Source: an uncultured Zetaproteobacteria bacterium (GTDB taxonomy: Bacteria; Pseudomonadota; Zetaproteobacteria; Mariprofundales; Mariprofundaceae). Taken from it: a stretch of 26,191 nucleotides of DNA. The stretch's first letter is position 1, and every line of letters begins with the position of its first letter. The notes under the pieces are model-generated. The model did not search any database. It was given only the letters and a program-made list of their open reading frames with translations, and had not been told where the DNA came from. Where the stretch lies: contig CAMZLX010000148.1 in assembly GCA_947311795.1 (NCBI GenBank), forward strand, positions 1 through 26,191, in the 5' to 3' direction. The position numbers were made by a program, and so were the translations under genes. This document shows, in pieces, positions 7,205-15,735 of the stretch.

Positions 7205-8051
7205 ATGTCTCCTTGTAAGATAAGGATGTCTTCATATCTGCCAATTGGGATGCAACTGCTGCTGTTTTCTGATGTGTTTCGCAATCATGAACACGAATCA
7301 TATCTGCACCACAAAAGATGCCGATACCTGATGCCACAGCCGTTTCTGTTTCTCGCTGCAACACCTCTGACCCCGTGATGGCGGCTAAAAATGATTTGCG
7401 CGAAGCGCCAAGCAACACAGGCATATCAAAATGTATTTTAATTTTATCTAGATTTGCAATCAGTGTTAAATTATCTTGTAAGCGTTTGCCAAAACCGATA
7501 CCTGGGTCAAGAATAATAGATGATGTTTTGATGCCCGCCGCAACACAAGCTTCGATACGTTGCTCAAAGAAAGCCAACACTTCAGATAACACATCGTGAT
7601 ATCTGGGGTTATTTTGCATGGTTTGCGGTGTGCCCTTCATATGCATCAAACAAACATCCACACCCGTTTGCGCCACAATGCCCGCGCTCTCGGAATCAAA
7701 CTGCAAGGCGGTCACATCATTCACCAGCGTAGCCCCTGCATCAATAGCTTGCGCCATCACCTCAGCTTTCATGGTATCAATAGAGATATTGATACCCTCA
7801 TCAGCAAGTTTTTGAATAATAGGAATCACACGCTGCAACTCATCTGCAACTGAAACAGGTGCTGCTTGAGGGCGCGTGGACTCACCACCCACATCAATAA
7901 TATCTGCACCTGCTTGTATCATGGCTAAAGCACGCGCAGACAAAATATCCATATCAAGCGCTGTTGAACCATCAGAAAATGAGTCTGGTGTGCAATTGAG
8001 AACACCCATCACCCATGCAGGCTTTTGCGCTTGCCGAAGCCAGCGAGACAA
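7188..8051 (-). CDS. folP: Dihydropteroate synthase FolP
   Basis: FolP condenses p-aminobenzoate with 6-hydroxymethyl-dihydropterin pyrophosphate in folate synthesis and is the sulfonamide target. The 287 residues match the family length. Visible signatures are NCTPDSFSDG (19-28), the pterin-site GGESTRP (55-61), the DVTALQ stretch, DPGIGFGK, the GASRKSFL loop, and a C-terminal RVHD. The ATG at 8051 is only 2 bases downstream of the ftsH stop, so the two are almost certainly co-transcribed. The ftsH-folP pairing is common in Proteobacteria. Confidence 0.97.
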   Translation of the reverse strand: MSRWLRQAQKPAWVMGVLNCTPDSFSDGSTALDMDILSARALAMIQAGADIIDVGGESTRPQAAPVSVADELQRVIPIIQKLADEGINISIDTMKAEVMAQAIDAGATLVNDVTALQFDSESAGIVAQTGVDVCLMHMKGTPQTMQNNPRYHDVLSEVLAFFEQRIEACVAAGIKTSSIILDPGIGFGKRLQDNLTLIANLDKIKIHFDMPVLLGASRKSFLAAITGSEVLQRETETAVASGIGIFCGADMIRVHDCETHQKTAAVASQLADMKTSLSYKETCDVLG

Positions 8052-8053
8052 GC

Positions 8054-9982
8054 TTAACCCTCTTGCCCAGTACCTTTATCAGCAAGGTGTTCATCTTCTT
8101 TGCTGTTTTCATCCATCACAACGGACTCGCCATCATCGCTATTCGTGCTCGAAGGTTTATTGCTATCATCTTTTCGGCTTATTTTTTCACCGTTCAACAA
8201 TGCCGTCACTTCTTTACCCGATAAGGTTTCATACTCAAGCAAACCTTGGGCAATAATTTCTAGCTCATCGCGATGTTCTGTGAGAATAAAGCGTGCCTTT
8301 TCTTCTGCAATATCAATAAATGCACGAACTTCTTCATCAATCAGCTGCGCAGTATTATCTGAAATATGTTTGCTTTGCGTGACTGAACGACCCAAAAAGA
8401 CTTCTTCTTCATTTTCAGAGAAACGCAAGCGTCCCAAACGATCACTAAAGCCATACTCTGTCACCATCGCTTTCGCGATTTTAGTCGCTTGTTGAATATC
8501 ATGACCCGCACCAGTGGTAATATTCTCTTTGCCAAACACCAGCTCTTCTGCCATGCGTCCACCAAACAATGATGCCAAGCGTGATTCCAATTCAATGCGC
8601 GATTGGCTTAATCTATCACGCTCTGGCAAGTTCATGGTTACACCCAATGCTCTACCGCGTGGAATAATCGTCACTTTATGCAATGGGTCATGTTTGGGGC
8701 TATGAATGCCCACCAGTGCGTGTCCAGCTTCATGATAAGCTGTCAACGCCTTTTCTTCTTCTGTCATCGCCATAGAACGACGCTCTGCACCCATCATCAC
8801 TTTATCTTTAGACTCTTCAAAGTCTTGATTGGTCACTTTGTCACGGTTATATCGCGCCGCACTTAATGCCGCTTCATTAACAAGGTTTGCCAAATCAGCA
8901 CCCGAAAACCCGGGAGTACCACGTGCCAACGCTTTCACATCCACATCTGATGATAATGGTACTTTTTTCATATGCACTTTTAGAATTGCAATACGACCTG
9001 GCATATCTGGGTTACCTACGGTCACTTGACGGTCAAAACGACCTGGGCGCAACAACGCTGGGTCAAGCACATCGGGGCGGTTGGTTGCAGCAACTAAAAT
9101 TACACCTTCGTTGGCTTCAAAACCATCCATTTCAACCAGCAATTGGTTTAATGTTTGTTCGCGCTCATCATTGCCACCGCCAAGACCTGCGCCACGATGC
9201 CTACCCATAGCATCAATCTCATCTACGAAGATGATACATGGGGCTTGTTTTTTGGCTTGTTCAAACATATCACGCACACGTGATGCACCCACGCCCACAA
9301 ACATTTCCACAAAATCAGAGCCTGAAATAGAAAAGAACGGTACTTCAGCTTCACCTGCAATGGCGCGACCAAGCAAAGTCTTACCTGTGCCCGGAGGGCC
9401 CACAAGCAAAATACCTTTTGGAATTTTACCACCCAAACGTGTAAATTTTGATGGGTCACGTAAAAATTCAATCACTTCTGTCACTTCTTGTTTAGCTTCA
9501 TCGCAGCCTGCCACATCATCAAAGGTCACGCGGTCTTTATGTTCAGTTAGCAATTTTGCTTTGGACTTACCAAACCCCATCGCACCACCTTTGCCGCCGC
9601 CTTGCATTTGACGCATAAAGAATATCCATACACCAATCAACAGCAGCATAGGGAACCATGAAATAAGAATGGTGAGGAATAATGATTCTTCGCGGTGTGA
9701 TGCTGTAACCTCAACTTTATTATCAATCAAACGTTGCACCAAAGCTGGATCATCCGGCAACTCCAACTCAAAGCGGGTTACATTCCCTGAAGCATCGCGG
9801 TAATGCCCCACAGCTTGTTTATCTTGAATCGTGACCTCGTCCACCAAACCTTGGTCTACTTTTTCAATAAAGGCAGTATAACTCATGGGTTCTGGTTTTC
9901 CGCCCATGGGGCCGCTGAACATATTAAATACGCTCATCATCGTCATAAAAATCACAATCCATAATAATAAATTCTTACTCAT
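8054..9982 (-). CDS. ftsH: ATP-dependent zinc metalloprotease FtsH
   Basis: This 642-residue membrane AAA+ protease degrades misassembled membrane proteins and short-lived regulators. There are two membrane helices (about residues 4-22 and 101-122) around a small periplasmic domain. The AAA module has Walker A GPPGTGKT (195-202), Walker B IIFVDEIDAMG (about 250-260) and the second region of homology ATNRPDVLDPALLRPGRFDR. The zinc site HEAGH is at 417-421. A poorly conserved acidic/serine tail ends the protein. The start is ATG 9982, with GAGG 6 bases upstream. It lies 18 bases downstream of tilS in the same block. All catalytic motifs are present. Confidence 0.98.
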   Translation of the reverse strand: MSKNLLLWIVIFMTMMSVFNMFSGPMGGKPEPMSYTAFIEKVDQGLVDEVTIQDKQAVGHYRDASGNVTRFELELPDDPALVQRLIDNKVEVTASHREESLFLTILISWFPMLLLIGVWIFFMRQMQGGGKGGAMGFGKSKAKLLTEHKDRVTFDDVAGCDEAKQEVTEVIEFLRDPSKFTRLGGKIPKGILLVGPPGTGKTLLGRAIAGEAEVPFFSISGSDFVEMFVGVGASRVRDMFEQAKKQAPCIIFVDEIDAMGRHRGAGLGGGNDEREQTLNQLLVEMDGFEANEGVILVAATNRPDVLDPALLRPGRFDRQVTVGNPDMPGRIAILKVHMKKVPLSSDVDVKALARGTPGFSGADLANLVNEAALSAARYNRDKVTNQDFEESKDKVMMGAERRSMAMTEEEKALTAYHEAGHALVGIHSPKHDPLHKVTIIPRGRALGVTMNLPERDRLSQSRIELESRLASLFGGRMAEELVFGKENITTGAGHDIQQATKIAKAMVTEYGFSDRLGRLRFSENEEEVFLGRSVTQSKHISDNTAQLIDEEVRAFIDIAEEKARFILTEHRDELEIIAQGLLEYETLSGKEVTALLNGEKISRKDDSNKPSSTNSDDGESVVMDENSKEDEHLADKGTGQEG

Positions 9983-10000
9983 AAAAACCTCGATTTAACC

Positions 10001-10978
10001 TTAAACTGAATCCGCAACAACCTTCTGACCTTGGCAAAGGTATAAATATTCACCTTGCCGATACAAACAGCAGCCTGACAAACTTACCCACCCGTTTGCC
10101 CCATGTTGCCGCCATGCATCAATCGCCACAAAATGTCTTCTGCCAAGCACCTTACCATCAGCAAACAGAATTCCTAACATTTTTTGCAACAGATGTACTT
10201 TTACAGATTCTTGTTGTTGTAACCACTGCAACCAATTCACCCTGCAACAGCTCGCACCTGCCACATGCTCCATTGTTATATTGACCGACGAAGCCAAAAC
10301 TTCAATCGTTTCGTTAAGTTTAGTTGCCTGCACTTGCAAGCGCAAAAAAAGCTTTGCTGCATCCACATCATAAACCTGCATAGCTGGCAACAACTGATGC
10401 CTAATTTTATTTCGCCAAAGATTATAATCTGTGTTGCTCGGGTCTTCAATCCATGAAATACCTTGCCGCTGCAAATATTGCGCCAGTTCTTTTTTTGTCG
10501 TCTGCAACAACGGCCGCCATAAATGAAGCTTACCTTGCTTTCTATGCGTTCGCATGCCTTGGCAACCAGAGACACCTGAACCTTGCAAAAGACGCATACA
10601 CACCGTTTCGACTTGGTCATCTTGGTGATGAGCTAGCCCCAAATCAAAACAGTTTGTTTCATCTGCCAATTCGGCAAATGCAGCATATCTTAATTGCCGA
10701 GATTCCGCTTCAAGGTTTTGTGCAGGTTTTTCAACTCGTTTGGTGAAAAAAGGAATATGCCAACGCATTGCCTGTCGCTCAAGTTGCTTGGCTTGTTCTG
10801 CACTTTGCTCCGTCCAACCATGGTCAATATGCCATGCTAAAACATCAAAACCTTGAGCCTTGAGCAAGAGCAAGAGTGCCGTTGAGTCCACTCCACCTGA
10901 CCATGCCACAGCTATACGCTGAGGCTTCTTTCGCGCATCAGACCTAAACAGCAAAGGTTTACTTACCTTTTCATTCAC
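10001..10978 (-). CDS. tilS: tRNA(Ile)-lysidine synthase TilS
   Basis: TilS uses ATP and lysine to convert C34 of the CAU-anticodon tRNA-Ile to lysidine, so that it decodes AUA. The PP-loop motif SGGVDS is at 27-32, followed by the HIDHGW and LAHHQDDQVET motifs of the catalytic domain. At 325 residues it is much shorter than the E. coli enzyme (about 430) and resembles compact forms that lack a large C-terminal domain. The start is a GTG at 10978, whose GTGA overlaps the stop of the upstream 718-residue gene by 4 bases. No in-frame ATG lies nearby, so GTG is the best choice and translation is probably coupled. Confidence 0.93.
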   Translation of the reverse strand: MNEKVSKPLLFRSDARKKPQRIAVAWSGGVDSTALLLLLKAQGFDVLAWHIDHGWTEQSAEQAKQLERQAMRWHIPFFTKRVEKPAQNLEAESRQLRYAAFAELADETNCFDLGLAHHQDDQVETVCMRLLQGSGVSGCQGMRTHRKQGKLHLWRPLLQTTKKELAQYLQRQGISWIEDPSNTDYNLWRNKIRHQLLPAMQVYDVDAAKLFLRLQVQATKLNETIEVLASSVNITMEHVAGASCCRVNWLQWLQQQESVKVHLLQKMLGILFADGKVLGRRHFVAIDAWRQHGANGWVSLSGCCLYRQGEYLYLCQGQKVVADSV

Positions 10979-13131
10979 CCCCAGCGAGGTAAACCTTCAT
11001 GGTAAATCCTATTGGCAACCACACCACCTTCATCCAAGAGCTCATATATTTCAGTATCCATACCTGCCAAGGAAGGACGTCCAACACGTACAAAAATATA
11101 AACTTGCTCTTTCTCACCTCGTGGTCGGACACACACGACTTTTAAACCTCTAGTTGGCATACGGTAATCTGGTAAAACAGCTTCAGCCTCTTCTTGTGAA
11201 GGATAAAACTCTTTAACCACTGATTTATTCTGCATGGATGTAACAAACTCATTCAACGCCTGTGATGTTAAGGCAAAACCATTGTTGTGTAATACATATT
11301 CAGCATGCCCTGTACCACTTTCAAGCTTATCTACACGCACACCACCAAGAGGAAGCTTACGCAGCTTTTGTTCTCTATAAGTAATAAGCCGGCCAACACC
11401 CACATCCCGCGCAACACCAGCATCAGCCTGGGATACAGACAAGCTAAATGCCAATGTAAATGAACCCAAATCTTTGTTTTGATGACGAACAAAGTCCCAG
11501 TTGCCTAATAATGCAACACACACCGATAGTGCTGGCATACCAACCACTTCTCTATCTTCTGAAACATTAATATACCAATCTCTCATTTGTGTTTTAAGCA
11601 ACCCTCCAGTCTGTACAAGTGCGCGAATACTTCCCCTCAAACAACACCCTGATGCTGAAACTTGATCTAGAAAAATATTATCTTGCCCATCTATAATTTT
11701 AATAATACCTGGTAAAAAATACTTATTTAAAAAGGCTACCCTATCTTTTACCATCAACGTCATGCCTGACAAATAATCAGACCATTCAATACGCAAACAC
11801 CCCTGCTTTGTTACCAATGCACTACCACTATGCAACGAACATTGAGTACCCACTTGGAAATATACCAAATCACCATCTTCATAGGCTTTTTGCATCAACT
11901 TACTTGCCTCAAGCCCGTGTTTACTTTTGGTAATGAGTGATGTTTTATTCATCCACAACGATTCTTGTTTGCGGCGCTCAGCTTCAACCTTCACATCCTC
12001 CTCAAACACACGGAAAGCATTTAAAACCACGTCACCCTGCAACCAAGGTGAACCTGTAGGCTTGGCTTTCTTTCCTTTACCTACATTTTCCCTCTCAGTA
12101 AGAAGCCAACCTGCAACAGGATGCTCACCTTTGGCAGATTCAAGCAATTTTATCACGGCTGCAGGTAGCTTTTCAGGGCGCGCAATCAACGTATCTAGTT
12201 TTTTTGCATCTTGAACCCACTGCATCCATACGCCTTTCCCTGTTTTTTGAGCCAAAATCCACAAAGAAAGCCTTGCCCAGCTCCGTTTGAGCATATGCTC
12301 ACCCATACGGTCTTTAGCTACCAGAGCAAGTATACCTGCCTCATTTCTCATCCCTACTTTCTCGCGTAAATCACGCATACGCGGCATCAAGTCAGGGTCT
12401 AAACCATACGCAGAAATTACCGAAGGTGCATCAGCAAGCAAATTGGTATCGGGTTGTTGGTATAAAAAAGCCATAGGTGTTGCAGGAACAATCATGGTTT
12501 CATAAGTGGCAATACGTGTCATTTCAATAGCACCATCAACATGGAAACGTAAAAAAGCACGCAAAGCCCAATCATACACGCCGCCCAACACAGAACCCAT
12601 AATTCTATCGTTATGCAAAGCATATTTGTTGGGAAGCTGACCAATCGCTTGGCGAATGAGGTGCAATATAAAAACATTTACCGCTGGCACCCACGGCGCG
12701 GAGTCTAGCTTGTCTTGTTCCCAAGCTTGTTCCCACATACCGTTTAAAATATTAAGGAATGCAACACCACCCTGCTCTTCAGCACACCAATGATGTAATA
12801 ACGTTGTCGGCAAATGTGGATACAACGCGGTTAAATGCTTAAACATTGCACGAGAAACCAAGGTCATCTTTGGGAGCTGATGCGCCGATATTTTAATCCC
12901 ATCAATCATATAACGCACAGAGTACTCATGTAAATGTCGCGCTGCATTGGTAAAAATTAGCGTTAATTCGGGTTCAATTGCATAAGGCACATATTCTCTT
13001 GCATCTTCGCCAGGAACACACAGCGGCAATCGCCTCGCATCAACACGGCACCGTTTAGCAGCACTTTCACCTTGCAAAAGGATAGGACGATACCAGCTCC
13101 AGCGGTATTCGAAATAGTCAGGTGACAGCAT
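10975..13131 (-). CDS. Large protein of unknown function heading the tilS-ftsH-cdaA block
   Basis: I do not recognise this 718-residue protein. It has no signal peptide and no membrane segment. Residues 50-350 look mostly helical, with many Trp and His (LLHHW at 111-115). Residues 350-400 are charged and lysine-rich (GKGKKAKP). Residues 415-600 look like an alpha/beta domain, with DGQDNIFLDQVSASGCCLRG near 481-500 and GVARDVGVGRLITYRE near 572-587. A basic beta-rich end follows. The second half vaguely recalls nucleotide-cyclase folds, but no catalytic motif can be assigned. The start is ATG 13131 after AAGGAGAG. The stop overlaps tilS by 4 bases, so it is the first gene of the block. Its size and coupling argue for a real gene. 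Confidence 0.85.
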   Translation of the reverse strand: MLSPDYFEYRWSWYRPILLQGESAAKRCRVDARRLPLCVPGEDAREYVPYAIEPELTLIFTNAARHLHEYSVRYMIDGIKISAHQLPKMTLVSRAMFKHLTALYPHLPTTLLHHWCAEEQGGVAFLNILNGMWEQAWEQDKLDSAPWVPAVNVFILHLIRQAIGQLPNKYALHNDRIMGSVLGGVYDWALRAFLRFHVDGAIEMTRIATYETMIVPATPMAFLYQQPDTNLLADAPSVISAYGLDPDLMPRMRDLREKVGMRNEAGILALVAKDRMGEHMLKRSWARLSLWILAQKTGKGVWMQWVQDAKKLDTLIARPEKLPAAVIKLLESAKGEHPVAGWLLTERENVGKGKKAKPTGSPWLQGDVVLNAFRVFEEDVKVEAERRKQESLWMNKTSLITKSKHGLEASKLMQKAYEDGDLVYFQVGTQCSLHSGSALVTKQGCLRIEWSDYLSGMTLMVKDRVAFLNKYFLPGIIKIIDGQDNIFLDQVSASGCCLRGSIRALVQTGGLLKTQMRDWYINVSEDREVVGMPALSVCVALLGNWDFVRHQNKDLGSFTLAFSLSVSQADAGVARDVGVGRLITYREQKLRKLPLGGVRVDKLESGTGHAEYVLHNNGFALTSQALNEFVTSMQNKSVVKEFYPSQEEAEAVLPDYRMPTRGLKVVCVRPRGEKEQVYIFVRVGRPSLAGMDTEIYELLDEGGVVANRIYHEGLPRWG

Positions 13132-13203
13132 GCCAAACTCTCCTTAAAATCGTTACAAAATCACAATATATGCTAGGTTGCGCCACAAGGATTGATAAAA
13201 TAA

Positions 13204-13226
13204 TGGTAAATTGCAACTTATTACCA
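13204..13226 (+). promoter_or_regulatory. Candidate metalloregulator (Zur-like) operator palindrome
   Basis: TGGTAA (13204-13209) and TTACCA (13221-13226) form a perfect 6-bp inverted repeat around an 11-base centre. The 23-bp size is typical of Fur/Zur-family boxes. It lies in the intergenic region between the divergent 718-residue gene and the metal-importer operon, just upstream of the importer start. The sequence is not a close match to the E. coli Zur consensus, so the regulator identity is inferred from position. Confidence 0.35.
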
Positions 13227-13249
13227 AAAAACAACAGGGTCATAAACCG

Positions 13250-14092
13250 TTGAAAACCATAACTATACTGTATTTTTTGCTCTCTGGGCTCTCTAGCATA
13301 TCTCATGCCGAAAACATACAAAACCCACACAACATCTTGGTCACATTGCCACCCTTAGCAGGTTTAACCACCATGCTTTTGCCTTCAGTATCTCCGCAAT
13401 GTTTACTTAAAAAAGGGGCTGACCCCCACCATTTTCAACTGACCCCCAAGCAAGCCAGCGCACTCAATCAAGCCCGTTTACTTATTCGTTCACCACGCGA
13501 TGACAAACATTGGTCTAGCTTCAATATGGCTCCCAACACCTTTGCCTTGTGGAACATGCAAAAACATCCGCATCACGAGCCTACGCATGCATGGTTAAAC
13601 CCAAAAGAAGTGTCCGCTGCCTTACCCAAGCTTGCTCAAGCAATTAGCCATTTATACCCCATGGATAGCGACAGCATCAATATACACTTGCATGATTCCA
13701 CAAAGATGACCCAAGATATGTGGCATCAGTGGCAAAATTTTATTGAAGATAACAATCTCAAGCAGCGTGGCGTTATGATGCAGCATCCCTCTTGGCAAGG
13801 TTTGTTTGAAGCTTTGGGTGTACCTATTCGTGGTGTACTCGAATCGGCGCAACATGGGCAAGAATACGGCCCTCGAAAACTGGAAAAAGCGTTGGCCGCC
13901 CTGCAAAAATATCCACAAACCATTTTAATTGGCGATAGCAATCACAGTAATCGCGCCTTGCTTTGGTTACAAAAGCATAGCCTGCACCGATTCACCAAAC
14001 TTGATGCTTTGGGGCATTGCGGGGAACCTTGGTTAGATTTAATGCAACGCAACCTTAAAACACTCAAAATTTATATGGCAAACCAACCATGA
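13250..14092 (+). CDS. znuA: Periplasmic zinc/manganese-binding protein of an ABC importer (ZnuA-like)
   Basis: This is a cluster A-I (ZnuA/TroA family) solute-binding protein, 280 residues from TTG 13250. The N-terminus MKTITILYFLLSGLSSISHA is a classical signal peptide, probably cleaved after Ala20. Likely metal ligands sit in DPHHF (H60/H61), THAWLNP (H113) and QHPSW (H179), with an Asp in KLDALG near the C-terminus. The long His-rich loop of E. coli ZnuA is absent and the protein is compact. I chose TTG 13250 because AGGG lies at 13236-13239 and the signal peptide starts there. The in-frame TTG at 13211 falls inside the operator palindrome and has no ribosome-binding site. The stop overlaps the ATPase gene by 4 bases (ATGA). 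Zn versus Mn is not decided by sequence. Confidence 0.85.
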   Translation: MKTITILYFLLSGLSSISHAENIQNPHNILVTLPPLAGLTTMLLPSVSPQCLLKKGADPHHFQLTPKQASALNQARLLIRSPRDDKHWSSFNMAPNTFALWNMQKHPHHEPTHAWLNPKEVSAALPKLAQAISHLYPMDSDSINIHLHDSTKMTQDMWHQWQNFIEDNNLKQRGVMMQHPSWQGLFEALGVPIRGVLESAQHGQEYGPRKLEKALAALQKYPQTILIGDSNHSNRALLWLQKHSLHRFTKLDALGHCGEPWLDLMQRNLKTLKIYMANQP

Positions 14093-14913
14093 ACGCACCT
14101 GTTGTTCATTTATCTCACGTCCGCTTTGGCTCGCATAAAAAGCCCATTCTAGACAACCTATCATTGGAAGTCGAAGCGGGGCATTTTATGGGCATCATTG
14201 GTCCGAATGGTGCAGGCAAAAGTACACTTTTGACCATTATTGCAGGGTTAACCAAGCCTAATGCAGGGCATATTGATTTATTTGGTCGTTGTTTGAACAG
14301 AAAAACCCGCCAAAAACTACAAAAAGATTTGGGTTATCTACATCAAGCACAAAGCAACCAACCTGATATTCCGCTGCGCGTGTATGATGTGGTTGGCATG
14401 GGTTTAACCAGTTACCAAAGCACATTATTCAGTCGCTTCTTCCAAGATAAAGAACAAGAGCGTGACATGATTACCCACGCCCTTGATTTGGTGGAAATGA
14501 CCAAACATCAATTCGATGACTTTCGCAATTTATCGGGTGGTCAACAGCAACGGGTTCGACTTGCCAGGGCCTTGGTTCGACAGCCAAAATTATTACTACT
14601 TGATGAGCCATCTGCCGCTTTGGATAGCCGCCATCAAGAGAAGCTCTACCAACTTCTACGTAAACTTTGCGATGAAGAAAATATGACTGTACTCATGGTG
14701 GAACACGACATTGCAGCCATCACATCTTATGTCGATTCCGTGGCATGTTTGAATAAAAACATCCATTACCATGCCAAAAAAGGCGACACCATTCCTGATG
14801 AAGTGTGGCGTGAAATGTATGGCGACCATGTCAATATCGTTGCCCATGATGCCAGTTGCATTGGTTGCGCACCTGTTGCCAAACATAATGCTCACGGACA
14901 TCACCATGATTGA
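14089..14913 (+). CDS. znuC: ABC importer ATPase for zinc/manganese (ZnuC-like)
   Basis: This is the cytoplasmic ATPase of the metal importer, 274 residues. Walker A is GPNGAGKST (38-46), the Q-loop follows near 86, the signature LSGGQQQRVRLARAL starts at 148, Walker B is LLLLDEPSAAL (168-178) and the switch histidine is in MVEHD (203-207). The last ~25 residues carry two cysteines (C257, C260) and a His-rich end (HNAHGHHHD), a plausible accessory metal-binding or sensing tail. It overlaps the binding-protein gene by 4 bases and the permease gene by 8, so the three are co-translated. Confidence 0.92.
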   Translation: MNAPVVHLSHVRFGSHKKPILDNLSLEVEAGHFMGIIGPNGAGKSTLLTIIAGLTKPNAGHIDLFGRCLNRKTRQKLQKDLGYLHQAQSNQPDIPLRVYDVVGMGLTSYQSTLFSRFFQDKEQERDMITHALDLVEMTKHQFDDFRNLSGGQQQRVRLARALVRQPKLLLLDEPSAALDSRHQEKLYQLLRKLCDEENMTVLMVEHDIAAITSYVDSVACLNKNIHYHAKKGDTIPDEVWREMYGDHVNIVAHDASCIGCAPVAKHNAHGHHHD

Positions 14914-15733
14914 TTTTCTAAGCACCTTCTTTTCTAGCCCCGTGATGTTGGGTGCACTGTTCCCTGCCCTACTTATTGCTGTGGTCACATCATCCATGTC
15001 CATGATGGTTTTGGCGCACCGTTTATCATTTTTAACTGTGGGTGTGTCTCACGCATCATTGGCAGGGCTTGGGCTTGCCGTGACCCTAAGCTTGCCTTTA
15101 TTGCCAACCGCCGCCGTCACCGCCGTAGTGATTGCGCTTTTGTTGGCGTTATTGCCCAAGCACCAAGGTATCAACGAAGATGCAGGCACAGGTGTATTGT
15201 TTGCAGGCAGTATGGCATTGGGTGTGATTTTGATTTCCAATGCCAATAGTTATGAGGTTGATTTATTTGGGCTGTTGTTTGGTAATATCCTCACGGTTTC
15301 CGAGCAAGACACGCTTTGGATTTCATGGGGCAGTGCTTTTGTCTTATTCAGCCTGATGATTTGGGCAAGAAGCTGGTGGAGCATGGCATTTGACATGGTC
15401 ACTGCCAAAGCTTCAGGCATTGCCACATCGCGCTTGCGACTTATGCTTTATGCTGTCGTGGGTTTAACCGTAGTGATGTGCGTTAAGCTTGCAGGCATTG
15501 TGCTGACCACAGGTTTATTGGTGCTTCCTGCGGCATGTGCATGGTTTTGGGGTCGCTCTATGCTCAGCTTATGGTTGCTTAGTTTGTCCTTTTCTATCGT
15601 TGGCACCATAAGTGGTTTGATGTGGTCATATCAATACGATTGGCCATCTGGGGCTTCGATTATTGTCATGTTATGTGTATGTTTCCTGTTTAGTTGGGCT
15701 GGGGCTTGGCTAAAACAAATAAAAAGTAGGTAG
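14906..15733 (+). CDS. znuB: ABC-3 family metal importer permease (ZnuB-like)
   Basis: This 275-residue integral membrane protein has about eight hydrophobic helices. The conserved ABC-3 feature SFLTVGVSHASLAGLGLAV, the FAGSMALGVILIS segment and the GLLVLPAACAWF segment identify the family. It forms the inner-membrane channel for the upstream ATPase and binding protein. ATG 14906 overlaps the ATPase stop by 8 bases. The frame is open further upstream to 14771, but that extension would run deep inside the ATPase gene and is not hydrophobic in the expected way. The stop is 2 bases before ilvA, so readthrough into ilvA is likely. Confidence 0.9.
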   Translation: MIDFLSTFFSSPVMLGALFPALLIAVVTSSMSMMVLAHRLSFLTVGVSHASLAGLGLAVTLSLPLLPTAAVTAVVIALLLALLPKHQGINEDAGTGVLFAGSMALGVILISNANSYEVDLFGLLFGNILTVSEQDTLWISWGSAFVLFSLMIWARSWWSMAFDMVTAKASGIATSRLRLMLYAVVGLTVVMCVKLAGIVLTTGLLVLPAACAWFWGRSMLSLWLLSLSFSIVGTISGLMWSYQYDWPSGASIIVMLCVCFLFSWAGAWLKQIKSR

Positions 15734-15735
15734 CC

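Noticed and set aside
8100..9611. Several plus-strand frames of 60-176 codons inside ftsH
   Set aside because: They are antisense shadows of the highly conserved ftsH coding frame, without ribosome-binding sites or recognisable domains.
10975..13131. 718-residue protein as a TraI/MobH-type relaxase or an HD hydrolase
   Set aside because: LLHHW near residue 111 looks superficially similar, but the ordered metal-binding HD motifs and other relaxase features are missing, and the locus has no mobility genes.
13211..13249. TTG 13211 as start of the metal-binding protein
   Set aside because: It falls inside the TGGTAA/TTACCA palindrome, has no ribosome-binding site, and lengthens the signal peptide needlessly.
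14771..14905. Upstream extension of the permease frame
   Set aside because: It would overlap 140 bases of the ATPase gene and add non-family sequence; ATG 14906 with the ATGATTGA overlap is the natural start.
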